A stretch of 64,000 nucleotides of DNA from Flammeovirgaceae bacterium. Its GTDB lineage: Bacteria > Bacteroidota > Bacteroidia > Cytophagales > Cyclobacteriaceae. The stretch spans positions 1 to 64,000 of the forward strand of contig JAIYCV010000039.1 in assembly GCA_027487845.1 (NCBI GenBank), read 5' to 3'. A program made the translations under genes and the position numbers. The notes under the pieces are model-generated. The model searched no databases and was not told where the DNA came from. It saw nothing but the letters and a program-made list of their open reading frames with translations. Below, piece after piece: positions 47,413 through 56,682 of this stretch (its first letter is position 1; each line of letters starts with the position of its first letter).

Positions 47413-47454
47413 AGTAGTGAGACATTAGTATCTAGACGTGAGACCTCATAATCA
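47413..47454. repeat. 7-bp-periodic array C (one-sided)
   Basis: The units AGTAGTG, AGACATT, AGTATCT, AGACGTG, AGACCTC and ATAATCA are in 7-base register, with the same AGAC and AGTATC words as arrays A and B. No reverse-complement half is visible. It lies in the 104-base gap between the FAH gene start and the SDR gene stop, so it must be transcribed in the sugar operon. Confidence 0.55.
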
Positions 47455-47505
47455 TGCTGTTTGGTGCAGAGCATCTTAATGGCGATTTCATATTTCAATA
47501 TGTCA

Positions 47506-48285
47506 TTAATTGTTCAACCTTATAAATCCGCCATCGATGGGATAATCACTTCCTGTAACAAAACCTGCTTCATCAGAACACAGGTACAATGCCAACGAAG
47601 CCACTTCATCTGGCTTACCCATTCTCCCGATGGGCTGTGACGCAGAAAGTTTTTCAAATATTTCTTTTTCCTTGCCGGGATAATTTTTTTGGATGAACCC
47701 GTCCACAAACGGAGTGTGGATTCGCGCAGGCGAAATACAATTGCAACGAATGTTGTGCTTGATATAATCTTTGGCCACCGATAACGTCATGGTAAGTACA
47801 GCACCTTTGCTCATAGAATAAGCAAAGCGATCGGCTATGCCCACGCTAGATGCAACGGAGGCAATGTTAAGGATCACGCCTCCGGTTTCTTTCATGTTTA
47901 CAATGGCGGCTTTCATGCAATTATAAACGCCTTTTACATTTACGTTGAACACTTTTTCGAAATCTGCTTCGCTCGTATTTTCTATGTTGCCAATGTGGGC
48001 AATACCTGCGCAGTTGACTAAAATATCAATTCTATTTTTTTCGTTTAAGATGGAAGAAAAGATATTTGCCACTTCTTTTTGTTCAGCGACATTGCATGCC
48101 ACACCTTGTGCTTTTCCTCCAGTACTATTAATGACATTAACTGCGTCTTCTGCAGCGTCTTTATTCAATTCCAAAATAAAAACAGATGCCCCTTGTCGGG
48201 CAAATAATTCGGCAATGGCGCGGCCAATTCCACTACCTCCACCTGTTATCAATGCAACTTTACCCGATAGATTAAAAAGTTCCAT
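47506..48285 (-). CDS. SDR dehydrogenase, probable 2-keto-3-deoxy-L-fuconate dehydrogenase
   Basis: 259 residues with an intact SDR site: GGGSGIGRAI at 15-24, NCAG, Ser143, Tyr156 and Lys160. The stretch NVNVKGVYNCMKAAI followed by ILNIASVASSVG resembles BDH2/DHRS6-type and keto-deoxy-fuconate dehydrogenases. It would oxidise the C4 hydroxyl of 2-keto-3-deoxy-fuconate with NAD to the diketo acid that the FAH enzyme cleaves. Together with the gene upstream (dehydratase) it gives consecutive pathway steps. Confidence 0.78.
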   Translation of the reverse strand: MELFNLSGKVALITGGGSGIGRAIAELFARQGASVFILELNKDAAEDAVNVINSTGGKAQGVACNVAEQKEVANIFSSILNEKNRIDILVNCAGIAHIGNIENTSEADFEKVFNVNVKGVYNCMKAAIVNMKETGGVILNIASVASSVGIADRFAYSMSKGAVLTMTLSVAKDYIKHNIRCNCISPARIHTPFVDGFIQKNYPGKEKEIFEKLSASQPIGRMGKPDEVASLALYLCSDEAGFVTGSDYPIDGGFIRLNN

Positions 48286-48346
48286 ACTTAGAATTTATTG
48301 TTGCCTATTAACTTAGCCTCGATATTTTGACGCCCATTTGTTTTCC

Positions 48347-50014
48347 TTATAGCGAAACACCTCTTTTCCATGGAATAAAATCTTCTTGCTGCAGCTGTTC
48401 TGCTTTGGTCAAAACTTCACCGCTTGCAATTTTCACCATTAAACTCAATAACTCTTCACCCGATTGTTCGATTGATTTCCCTTCGGTGATGATATCGCCA
48501 TGATCAAAGTCAACGAGATCAGACAGTCGATTTGCCAATAATGAATTGGTGGATGTTTTAATAACAGGTGCAACCGGATTACCTGTGGGTGTGCCGAGCC
48601 CGGTGGAAAAAATAATTAAGTTGGCGCCACTTCCCGCCATACCTGTTGTTGCTTCTACATCATTGCCGGGTGTGCACAAAAGATTCAAGCCATTCTCACG
48701 CACATATTCAGCGTAGTTCAATACGTCTGTTACGGGAGAGGTACCGCCTTTCTTGGCCGCCCCCGCTGATTTCATAGCATCGGTGATCAATCCATCTTTG
48801 ATATTGCCAGGGGAGGGGTTCATGGAAAATCCGCTGCCGATCGCCTCCGCTTTGCTATTGTACTCGGTCATGAGCTGAGCAAATTTTTTGGCAATTCTGG
48901 TATTCACGCTACGGTCGATCAGTTCTTGTTCAACACCGCACAACTCTGGAAACTCCGCTAAAATTGTTTTCCCGCCAAGGGCCGACAGCAGATCGGATAC
49001 ATGACCCATAGCAGGGTTAGCCGTAATCCCTGAAAAGCCATCGGAGCCACCGCACTTCAAGCCAACTATGAGTTGGCTAAGTGGTGCAGGTGATCTGTTG
49101 ACATGGTTTACGTTTACTAGCATGCTAAACGTTTCCAGTATGGCTTGCCTAAGTAAAGTCTCCTCGGAAAGAAATTTTTGCTGTTCAAAAAATAACAGTG
49201 GCTTGTCAAAACTTGGATTGATAGTCTCTAGTGACTGTTTAAGGATTTCTATTTGTGCATGTTGGCAGCCTAAACTTAAAATGGTGGCACCCGCTACATT
49301 TGGGTTGTTCAAATACCCGGCTATCAATTTGCACAAGTTGTCAGAATCTTCGCGTGTGCCACCACATCCACCACTGTGCGATAGAAATTTAATGCCATCG
49401 ATATTTTTGAATAATCGCTGATCGTCTTCCACTTCATTTTCTTGAATATGCTGAGCCGACTTGATCACCCCATTTTTTTTATATTGAGCGATGAGGCTTT
49501 CCACCAATCCCTCATACTTGTCAGGCTTGGCGTAACCTAATTTTTTAGCAAATGCATTTTTGATAAAATCTACATTTCTATTCTCACAAAAGACGAGCGG
49601 CACGACTAGCCAAAAATTCCGAGTACCCACTTGCCCGTCACTGCGGCAATAGCCCATGAATGTGGTGGCCCGCCATTTTGAAACATCAGGTGCTTTCCAT
49701 TGATAATGAGAGGCTCGAACTTCATAGCCCTTCGCATCGTGCTTTAGGTTTTGTGTGGTGATGACTTCGCCAGCTCCAATTGGTTGTGTGGCTCTTCCCA
49801 CCACTACGCCATACATTATAACCTGGTGGCCTACCTTCAAATCATGCGTAGCAAACTTGTGCTTGGCAGGCACTTCAGTTGTTAGACAAATTGTTTTAGC
49901 ATCGTGAAAAACAATTTCATCTTTTTTTAAATCGTGCAGAGCCACTAACACATTGTCCATTGGGTGCAGTTGCACGGACTTTTGAAGTTTAGTCAGCGAA
50001 GGTGTGCTAATCAT
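48347..50014 (-). CDS. UxaA-family (altronate/galactarate-type) dehydratase, probable L-fuconate dehydratase
   Basis: 555 residues, somewhat longer than typical UxaA. An N-terminal SAF-like domain (about 15-95, with NVLVALHDLKKDEIV) is fused to the catalytic part. Family motifs are SHSGGCGGTREDS near 215 and LKCGGSDGFSGITANPAMG near 325, with further cysteines that may hold an iron centre. It would dehydrate a sugar acid to a 2-keto-3-deoxy acid. In the described Xanthomonas fucose pathway this step is done by an enolase-superfamily enzyme, so this would be a non-homologous replacement. First gene of the cluster. Confidence 0.8.
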   Translation of the reverse strand: MISTPSLTKLQKSVQLHPMDNVLVALHDLKKDEIVFHDAKTICLTTEVPAKHKFATHDLKVGHQVIMYGVVVGRATQPIGAGEVITTQNLKHDAKGYEVRASHYQWKAPDVSKWRATTFMGYCRSDGQVGTRNFWLVVPLVFCENRNVDFIKNAFAKKLGYAKPDKYEGLVESLIAQYKKNGVIKSAQHIQENEVEDDQRLFKNIDGIKFLSHSGGCGGTREDSDNLCKLIAGYLNNPNVAGATILSLGCQHAQIEILKQSLETINPSFDKPLLFFEQQKFLSEETLLRQAILETFSMLVNVNHVNRSPAPLSQLIVGLKCGGSDGFSGITANPAMGHVSDLLSALGGKTILAEFPELCGVEQELIDRSVNTRIAKKFAQLMTEYNSKAEAIGSGFSMNPSPGNIKDGLITDAMKSAGAAKKGGTSPVTDVLNYAEYVRENGLNLLCTPGNDVEATTGMAGSGANLIIFSTGLGTPTGNPVAPVIKTSTNSLLANRLSDLVDFDHGDIITEGKSIEQSGEELLSLMVKIASGEVLTKAEQLQQEDFIPWKRGVSL

Positions 50015-50297
50015 ACTCTATTTTTGTTTGTAAAGATCACACGCAAACTATTGAAAACCGCATAAAATTTTGCGCAAATCTGGGTCTAAATTAAGCTTTT
50101 TGTTACCTATTCATCTTATTTTTCCTGGCAGCAATATGAAAAAGCTCCTCTTAAATGTTACCAAAAGGGGCGCTGCTGCCTTTTTAGTATTTTAATTATC
50201 CGCTATAATTCTTACATGGACAAGCCTAGGCTTTAAAAATTAAAAGTTATTCGCTTGAAAAAATATAATTTTGAGCCATTTAGAATAGCCCAAATCG

Positions 50298-50807
50298 ATG
50301 AAATCCTTTCGCCTTACTCTTTTTATTGCAGTGTTGGTGTTTTCAGCAAAAGCAGCTGTTCAAGATCATTATCCGATGTATGGAGTCTTTTTCTATAATT
50401 TCACCAAATATATCCAATGGCCTGACGATTACAATCAGGGGGATTTTGAGGTGATGGTTCTTGGTGAAACTCCGATGGTGGCAGAACTGAAAAAGTTGGC
50501 AGAGCGAAAAAAGATAAACGGCAGATCTTTTAAGATAACAGAGATAACTTCCGTTAGCGAAATCAAAAAATGTCAAGCCATCTTTTTATCAGCTTCCAGT
50601 TCGCAACTCCTACCGGAAGTTGTAAAAAAAGTGAAAGGGTTATCAGTTCTAGTGGTTACTGAAAAAGAAGGTTCAACAAAAAAGGGAGCCGCCATTAACT
50701 ATGTTGAAAAGGACGGTAAGCCAGCTTTTGAGATTAACCTAGAAGCCGCAAATGAGCACAAGCTGAAAGTTTTTAGCGAGCTAACTAAATGGGCTGTAGT
50801 AATTTAA
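50298..50807 (+). CDS. YfiR-family (DUF4154) periplasmic protein
   Basis: 169 residues with a signal peptide ending near AKAAVQ (residue 20). The YfiR pattern follows: YGVFFYNFTKYIQWPDD at 28-44, VMVLGETPMVAELKKLA, and CQAIFLSASSSQLL. The C-terminal part has the NLEAANEHKLKVFSELTKWA motif. In Pseudomonas YfiR is a periplasmic repressor of the diguanylate cyclase YfiN, but here no such partner is adjacent. It is a single gene with long flanks (283 and 248 bases) in which I see no other gene. Confidence 0.85.
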   Translation: MKSFRLTLFIAVLVFSAKAAVQDHYPMYGVFFYNFTKYIQWPDDYNQGDFEVMVLGETPMVAELKKLAERKKINGRSFKITEITSVSEIKKCQAIFLSASSSQLLPEVVKKVKGLSVLVVTEKEGSTKKGAAINYVEKDGKPAFEINLEAANEHKLKVFSELTKWAVVI

Positions 50808-51055
50808 GCTCGGTTCGAGGTAATTCATAGCCTGTTCACTATTTTAAAATACGGAGGTAATTCCTAACTTCATTTTTTTTACCATCTTTACGATGCCATT
50901 GAGTAATCAATGAATTAAGTACGCCTATGATTGTCCTATTTTAAATCTTCTTTAGAAAGGAGATTCTTAAACCAGTTCTGGTTTCTTATTGCTTCAAAAT
51001 TATAAAGCATTTTAACTTTTCACAGATGATTTGATTCATCTTAAACATCTTCACA

Positions 51056-52462
51056 ATGACTTTTTTTCAACGAATAAAATCTTATTTCAATTTATTTAAG
51101 GAAGCTGTAAACGGCAAAGAGCAAGATTTTACAGAGGGTAGCATCAATCGGGCAATTTTTTTTCTTTCCATCCCCATGATCCTTGAAATGGCGATGGAAT
51201 CGCTTTTTGCCGTAGTGGATATATTCTTCGTGAGCCGATTAAACGATAGCAACGCGGTGGCAGCTGTTGGGTTAACGGAATCGTGCTTGGCAATTGTGTA
51301 TTCTATTGCCATGGGCTTGGGCATGGGCGCAACCGCTATGGTGGCCAGGCGAATAGGCGAGAAAGACACAAGTGGTGCTGGCTCTGCCGCGGTGCAGTCC
51401 ATTTACATTGGGCTTGCCGCTTCCTTATTTATTAGTTCTATTGGTATCTTCTTTTATAAAGAGTTACTTAGTCTAATGGGTGCCACTTCTCAAGTAATTG
51501 AGGCGGGCTCGGGTTATACTAGATGGATGCTGATCGGAAATTTCTCGATCATGTTCCTATTCATCATCAATGCCATCTTTAGAGGGGCGGGCAATCCAGC
51601 CATTGCCATGCGTTCCCTTTGGCTCGGTAACCTATTCAACATGGTGCTTGATCCTATTTTTATTTTTGGATTTGGCCCCCTTCAGCCAATGGGAGTGGAA
51701 GGAGCAGCAGTAGCTACTAATATTGGCAGGAGCATCGGTGTGCTTTACCAATTATATCATTTGGTCGGAGGAAAAAGTGTCATTAAAATCCACATGCAGA
51801 CACTTAAAATAGAATGGGATGTTATCATCAAATTGTTAATTCTATCCCTTGGCGGGATCGGTCAATTTTTAATCTCTTCGGCCAGTTGGGTTTTCCTTAC
51901 TCGCATCATGGCCACTTTTGGAAGTGCGGCTGTGGCTGGGTACACCATTGCAATTAGGGTGATCATTTTCACCATTTTACCTTCGTGGGGATTGGCCAAT
52001 GCGGCCGCTACGTTGGTAGGGCAAAACTTGGGAGCCAAGCAACCCGAACGAGCGGAGAAATCGGTTTGGATTGCCGGCAAGCTGAACATGATTTTTCTTG
52101 GGCTGGTATCCGTTTTCTTTTTCTTCATTTCCGAACCCATTATGCGCTTCTTCACAGACCAGACCGAGGTAGTAGCAAATGGAACACTCTGTCTTCAGGT
52201 AGTGGCATTTGGTTACATCTTGTATGGGTATGGAATGGTAGTTTCCCAATCGTTCAACGGAGCAGGAGATACCAAAACACCCACTATTTTAAACCTTATT
52301 GGCTTTTGGGGCTTCCAAATACCGCTGGCCTACTTATTGGCGATTGTCTTGAAACTGGGGCCGCTAGGTGTGTTTCTTGCCATCGCCATAGCGGAATCGG
52401 TAATGGCCGTGGTGGGAATTATACTATTCCGCAAAGGAAAATGGAAAGAGATTAAGATTTGA
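51056..52462 (+). CDS. MATE-family efflux transporter
   Basis: 468 residues with about twelve hydrophobic helices in two similar halves. The first half carries FFLSIPMILEMAMESLFAVVD and a following AAVGLTES, characteristic of cation- or drug/proton antiporters of the MATE family. The second half begins at about residue 255, with LSLGGIGQFLISSASWVFL. Substrate is unknown. A terminator hairpin overlaps the end of the convergent gene downstream. Confidence 0.92.
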   Translation: MTFFQRIKSYFNLFKEAVNGKEQDFTEGSINRAIFFLSIPMILEMAMESLFAVVDIFFVSRLNDSNAVAAVGLTESCLAIVYSIAMGLGMGATAMVARRIGEKDTSGAGSAAVQSIYIGLAASLFISSIGIFFYKELLSLMGATSQVIEAGSGYTRWMLIGNFSIMFLFIINAIFRGAGNPAIAMRSLWLGNLFNMVLDPIFIFGFGPLQPMGVEGAAVATNIGRSIGVLYQLYHLVGGKSVIKIHMQTLKIEWDVIIKLLILSLGGIGQFLISSASWVFLTRIMATFGSAAVAGYTIAIRVIIFTILPSWGLANAAATLVGQNLGAKQPERAEKSVWIAGKLNMIFLGLVSVFFFFISEPIMRFFTDQTEVVANGTLCLQVVAFGYILYGYGMVVSQSFNGAGDTKTPTILNLIGFWGFQIPLAYLLAIVLKLGPLGVFLAIAIAESVMAVVGIILFRKGKWKEIKI

Positions 52463-52474
52463 TTTCTACTTTTA

Positions 52475-52512
52475 AGTGGTTCATGGACGAATGCCTATGA
52501 ACCACTCTTTTT
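52475..52512 (+). terminator. Terminator behind the MATE gene
   Basis: AGTGGTTCAT (52475..52484) pairs with ATGAACCACT (52497..52506), with a 12-base loop and CTTTTT after the stem. It lies 12 bases after the MATE stop and overlaps the last codons of the convergent gene at 52495..52764. Confidence 0.82.
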
Positions 52513-52764
52513 AAACGCAGTCTTTACCGCCCTCTCCAATTCTTCACCTGCTTTTTTCAAGCTGGCTTCTACTTCTTTCCAGCGCTCCTTGTTTTCGGCA
52601 TCATTCTTGAATTTTTCCGCTTGTACCTTTAGCTCTTCGTATTTGTTCTTCAAATCGGCCTCTACACGCGTTCCCGCATCTTTGGCTTCCCCTAGGAATT
52701 GATCAAGTTTTTTTCCGAAATCTTTGAAAAATCGTTCCGCAGTTCCTTCTTCTTGTGGTTCCAT
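52495..52764 (-). CDS. Small charged helical protein (YtxH-like or stress-type)
   Basis: 89 residues from ATG 52764 (MEPQEEGTAERFF). The sequence is almost fully helical and charged, with GKKLDQFLGEAKDAGTRVEADL and KYEELKVQAEKFKNDAENKE, and would form a coiled coil. No signal peptide or membrane segment. Small Bacteroidota proteins of this kind are often called histidine-kinase-like or YtxH-like without evidence, so function is left open. Its end overlaps the terminator of the MATE gene. Confidence 0.6.
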   Translation of the reverse strand: MEPQEEGTAERFFKDFGKKLDQFLGEAKDAGTRVEADLKNKYEELKVQAEKFKNDAENKERWKEVEASLKKAGEELERAVKTAFKKSGS

Positions 52765-52860
52765 AGTAAATAGGTGTTTACTCAAAGATAAGTGGATCAA
52801 CGCCAATTATCATAACAGATCTATCGTTCAGAATAATGTAATCTATCGGGCAAAAAACAG

Positions 52861-52868
52861 TAACTTTG
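52861..52868 (+). promoter_or_regulatory. Promoter -7 element before the small lipoprotein and cmk
   Basis: TAACTTTG matches TAnnTTTG, 24 bases before the GTG start of the small lipoprotein. A -33 box is not obvious at the expected place. Confidence 0.4.
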
Positions 52869-52891
52869 AGCAAGACTTAAACTTAAGAGTA

Positions 52892-53029
52892 GTGATCAAA
52901 AAACTCGCATTATTTATTTTCATAGGCTTGTTTTCCGTTGCTTGTGCAACCCAAAAGAAACAGCCCTATCGGAACAAAACTAAATTAAAGCCAGGCCAGC
53001 CTATCCCTTGCCCTCATAAAGATTGTTGA
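52892..53029 (+). CDS. Small lipoprotein (45 residues) upstream of cmk
   Basis: A GTG at 52892 starts a short frame: MIKKLALFIFIGLFSVACATQ, where FSVAC is a lipobox with Cys near residue 19. The 26-residue mature part ends with GQPIPCPHKDC. Short lipoproteins with such cysteine- and proline-rich ends are common in Bacteroidota. The frame remains open upstream to 52724, but that extension is antisense to another gene and has no coding character. It ends three bases before the cmk ATG. Confidence 0.6.
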   Translation: MIKKLALFIFIGLFSVACATQKKQPYRNKTKLKPGQPIPCPHKDC

Positions 53030-53031
53030 GA

Positions 53032-53712
53032 ATGCAAAAGATAATTATTGCAATAGATGGTTTTTCGGCTTGCGGTAAAAGCACGACTGCGAAGGAAGCC
53101 GCAAAAGCGCTGGGATACCGCTATATCGATTCGGGTGCTATGTACCGAGCAGTAACCCATTATTTTTTGGAACATCACATCGCCCTTACAAATCCCAAAG
53201 AAGTAGCAAAAGCGTTGAATGACATAAAAATCACTTTTCATGTAAATGCAAACGGGGTTTCTGAAACTTATTTGAATGGCTTAAATGTGGAAAAGAAGAT
53301 CCGTAAGATGCGAATCTCAGAAAATGTAAGCCCAGTAAGTGCTATTAAAGAGGTGCGTGTCGCGATGGTTGAACAACAAAGGAAGTTGGGTAAAGAAGGC
53401 GGAATTGTAATGGATGGCCGCGATATCGGAACGGTGGTCTTTCCCGATGCGGACTTGAAAGTTTTTTTGACCGCAGATATGTTTGTGCGTGCCGCGCGGA
53501 GGCAGCAAGAATTATTGGAGAAAGGCGAACTGGTGGAGCTTGATGCGATTTTAGCCAACCTTAAAAAACGAGATGAAATTGACAGCACCCGTGCTGAAAG
53601 TCCGGTAAGAAGGGCAGATGAAGCGATCGAAATAGACACTACCAATATTACGATAGAAGAACAGGTGGATGAATTAGTGCGATTGGCTTTCAGCAGAATG
53701 CTGGTAGCGTGA
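53032..53712 (+). CDS. cmk: (d)CMP kinase
   Basis: 226 residues from ATG 53032, close to the E. coli length; two TTG codons just upstream are less likely. The P-loop is GFSACGKST (7-15). The CMP-binding region shows IDSGAMYRAVT, and MDGRDIGTVVFPDA is the family signature near 125. The lid region carries RAARRQQEL and the end RADEAIEIDTTN. It phosphorylates CMP and dCMP with ATP in nucleotide salvage. Confidence 0.95.
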   Translation: MQKIIIAIDGFSACGKSTTAKEAAKALGYRYIDSGAMYRAVTHYFLEHHIALTNPKEVAKALNDIKITFHVNANGVSETYLNGLNVEKKIRKMRISENVSPVSAIKEVRVAMVEQQRKLGKEGGIVMDGRDIGTVVFPDADLKVFLTADMFVRAARRQQELLEKGELVELDAILANLKKRDEIDSTRAESPVRRADEAIEIDTTNITIEEQVDELVRLAFSRMLVA

Positions 53713-53742
53713 AAATAGATTTTTTATTTAGATAACATTTGT

Positions 53743-54306
53743 GTGGAAAGTTTTTTCAGAAGAATACTCAGATACTTTTTTAGCGGAACGCTATTCATAG
53801 TGCCGTTGGTAGCAACCGTCTATTTTATTGTTACCTCGTTCCAGTGGTTAGATGGATTACTTCAACTGCCATATCCTGGCATTGGGTTCGCCATCATACT
53901 TAGTGCCATCACTATTTTTGGTTACCTGACTTCTAACTTCGCCTTTAAAACATTTAGCAATTGGTTCGACCAAGTGGTAAATAAAATACCACTGGTAAAG
54001 TTGATTTACTCTTCTGTTAAAGACTTGCTGGCTGCTTTTGTGGGTGAGAAAAAGAAGTTTGATAAACCTGTTATTGTTCAAATCAACAAAGAAAACAACT
54101 TAAACCGCATCGGCTTCATCACGCAATCCGACCTAAGCGAACTGGGTTTGGACGATATGATAGTGGTCTACTTTCCGCAAAGTTATGCGGTAGCGGGAGA
54201 TCATTTTCTGGTGCCCAAAGAGGCCGTAAAGCCCCTAAATGTGTCTGGCCCGGCCGCAATGAAGTTTATTATCTCGGGCGGAGTAAGCGGATTTAGAGAG
54301 AGCTAG
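53743..54306 (+). CDS. DUF502-family membrane protein
   Basis: 187 residues from a GTG. Two hydrophobic segments near 10-35 (GTLFIVPLVATVYFIVTSF) and 45-68 (GIGFAIILSAITIFGYLTS) are followed by a soluble domain with the family text IPLVKLIYSSVKDLLAAFVG and VVYFPQSYAVAGDHFLVP. DUF502 proteins have no settled role. Starts 30 bases after cmk and is probably cotranscribed with it. Confidence 0.88.
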   Translation: MESFFRRILRYFFSGTLFIVPLVATVYFIVTSFQWLDGLLQLPYPGIGFAIILSAITIFGYLTSNFAFKTFSNWFDQVVNKIPLVKLIYSSVKDLLAAFVGEKKKFDKPVIVQINKENNLNRIGFITQSDLSELGLDDMIVVYFPQSYAVAGDHFLVPKEAVKPLNVSGPAAMKFIISGGVSGFRES

Positions 54307-54404
54307 GCAGCATTCCCAAAACAATTGCCTCCTTTTATTCCATAAGTTAACCGCAATTGATAATTTGCACTACCTATTTAATCTGTTTTAATTGATCATT
54401 TATT

Positions 54405-56681
54405 ATGCGCACAGCAATTTCTTGTTTAACGATTGCCACTTGTTTGGCTTTTTCTTGTTCATCGCCTAAATCAACGGGCAGTAAAATGGATGCTAAGGTT
54501 GATTCTCTTCTAAGCGTTATGACGCTAGACGAGAAATTAGGTCAGCTCAATTTACCCTCGGCTGGTGATTTTACTACCGGCCAAGCCGAAAGTTCAGACA
54601 TCGGTAAAAAAATCGAAAAAGGATTAGTAGGAGGGCTGTTTAACATAAAGACTGTGGCAAAAATAAAGGCCGCACAAAAATTAGCCGTTGAAAAAAGCCG
54701 ATTGAAAATACCGTTGCTATTCGGTATGGATGTAATTCATGGTTATGAGTCTGTATTTCCAATTCCATTGGGTCTCAGCTGCAGTTGGGATATGAAACTG
54801 ATTGAGCGCAGTGCCCGCATTGCGGCACAAGAGGCAAGTGCCGATGGAATTAACTGGACGTTTTCACCGATGGTGGATGTTTCGCGCGATCCGCGTTGGG
54901 GCAGGGTTTCGGAAGGCAACGGGGAAGATCCGTTTCTTGGTTCGCAGATAGCAAAGGCCATGATCAAGGGCTATCAAGGCGATGACCTTTCGGCAAACAA
55001 TACTATCATGTCGTGCGTAAAGCATTATGCATTGTACGGTGCCTCCGAAGCAGGTCGCGATTATAATACTACAGATATGAGTCGCGTCAGAATGTACAAC
55101 GAATATTTTCCTCCATACAAAGCTGCAGTAGATGCGGGCGTTGAAAGCGTGATGGCATCCTTTAACGAGATTGACGGTATTCCGGCAACGGCCAATAAAT
55201 GGCTTCTTACCGATGTGCTGCGCAACCAATGGGGCTTTAAAGGATTTGTAGTTTCCGATTATACCGGCATTAGCGAAATGATCAATCATGGCATTGGCGA
55301 TTATCAAACGGTTTCTGCGAAAGCGTTAGAGGCAGGTACCGATATGGACATGGTAAGCGAAGGATTATTGAATACGCTTGGCCAATCATTAAAAGAGGGA
55401 AAAATAACTGAACAACAAATAAACGCTGCTTGCAGGCGAATTTTGGTTGCTAAATATAAGTTGGGTTTATTCGATGACCCCTATAAGTATTGCGATGAAC
55501 AGCGTGCTAAAACGGAAGTCTATACAACGGCTAACCGCGCAGAAGCAAGATCTACTGCTGCCCAGAGTTTTGTGCTGTTAAAGAATAACAACGTGTTGCC
55601 AATTAAGAGAACAGGTACGATCGCGTTAGTAGGGCCGCTTGCTGACGCCAAGGAAAACATGACTGGCACTTGGAGCGTGGCAGCCCGGTTTTCAGAATCT
55701 ATTTCTGTATTGGAGGGGTTAACCAAAGCTACTAATGGTAAAGCAAAAGTGCTTTATGCAAAAGGTGCCAACTTAGACGAGAACGCAACCTTAGAAAATA
55801 ACAGCACCTTGTTTGGAAAATCGCTGCATCGCGATAGCCGCACTGCAGAACAATTGAGAGACGAAGCATTAAGGATAGCGCGACAGTCGGATGTTATTGT
55901 TGCTGCTGTTGGCGAAGCTGCCGAAATGAGTGGCGAAGCGGCAAGTAGAACGTATATTGAATTACCCGATACACAGCGAGATTTAATCTTGGCTATGATG
56001 AGTACAGGCAAACCAGTAGTGTTGGTTCTCTTTACAGGAAGGCCCTTGGCACTAAAGTGGGAAGACGAAAATGTACCTGCCATTTTAAATGTTTGGTTTG
56101 GTGGAAGTGAAGCAGGCGATGCCATTGCCGATGTGTTGTTTGGTGACGTAAACCCGTCTGGAAAACTTTCCATGACGTTCCCTCAAAACGTGGGTCAAGT
56201 ACCTATTTATTATGCTCACAAAAATACAGGCAGGCCGCTTTCTGGGCAGTGGTTCCAGAAATTTCAATCCAATTACCTGGATGTTTCAAACGAACCCTTG
56301 TATCCATTCGGTTATGGATTGAGTTATACATCGTTCAGTTATGGCGATGTCAAACTAAGCTCGCCTACTATGTCTTCCTCTGATTCAATCACGGTGTCCG
56401 TTGATGTTACAAACAAAGGTTCTCGAGAAGGTAAAGAAGTAGTTCAGCTCTATGTCCGTGATTTGGTTGGTTTTGTAACACGTCCTGTAAAAGAATTGAA
56501 AGGCTTTGAGAAAGTACTTTTAAAAGCAGGCGAAACCAAAACAGTGACCTTTTCAATTAAAGTGAATGATCTCTCATTCTATAAATACGACCTGAGTTAT
56601 GGTGCTGAGCCTGGCAAATTCAAGGTTTTTGTAGGAGGCAACTCACGCGATGTGAAAGAGGCTGAATTTGAATTGAAGTAA
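54405..56681 (+). CDS. bglX: Glycoside hydrolase family 3 beta-glucosidase, lipoprotein
   Basis: 758 residues, the usual BglX size. The signal peptide ends in a lipobox (CLAFSCSS), so the enzyme is probably anchored. The N-terminal GH3 barrel contains the substrate-binding KHYALYGASEAGRDYN near 205 and the nucleophile Asp near 285 in GFVVSDYTG. The second alpha/beta domain (about 395-600) has VAAVGEAAEMSGEA with the acid/base region. The C-terminal fibronectin-III-like domain begins near 655. It should remove terminal beta-linked glucose residues. It stands alone without a SusC/D pair. Confidence 0.92.
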   Translation: MRTAISCLTIATCLAFSCSSPKSTGSKMDAKVDSLLSVMTLDEKLGQLNLPSAGDFTTGQAESSDIGKKIEKGLVGGLFNIKTVAKIKAAQKLAVEKSRLKIPLLFGMDVIHGYESVFPIPLGLSCSWDMKLIERSARIAAQEASADGINWTFSPMVDVSRDPRWGRVSEGNGEDPFLGSQIAKAMIKGYQGDDLSANNTIMSCVKHYALYGASEAGRDYNTTDMSRVRMYNEYFPPYKAAVDAGVESVMASFNEIDGIPATANKWLLTDVLRNQWGFKGFVVSDYTGISEMINHGIGDYQTVSAKALEAGTDMDMVSEGLLNTLGQSLKEGKITEQQINAACRRILVAKYKLGLFDDPYKYCDEQRAKTEVYTTANRAEARSTAAQSFVLLKNNNVLPIKRTGTIALVGPLADAKENMTGTWSVAARFSESISVLEGLTKATNGKAKVLYAKGANLDENATLENNSTLFGKSLHRDSRTAEQLRDEALRIARQSDVIVAAVGEAAEMSGEAASRTYIELPDTQRDLILAMMSTGKPVVLVLFTGRPLALKWEDENVPAILNVWFGGSEAGDAIADVLFGDVNPSGKLSMTFPQNVGQVPIYYAHKNTGRPLSGQWFQKFQSNYLDVSNEPLYPFGYGLSYTSFSYGDVKLSSPTMSSSDSITVSVDVTNKGSREGKEVVQLYVRDLVGFVTRPVKELKGFEKVLLKAGETKTVTFSIKVNDLSFYKYDLSYGAEPGKFKVFVGGNSRDVKEAEFELK

Positions 56682-56682
56682 A

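Noticed and set aside
52724-52891. N-terminal extension of the small lipoprotein frame
   Set aside because: It is antisense to the start of the charged helical protein and would bury the signal peptide; the GTG at 52892 is a better start.
55754-56173. 139-codon minus-strand frame
   Set aside because: Antisense to the GH3 beta-glucosidase gene; amino-acid composition is not protein-like.
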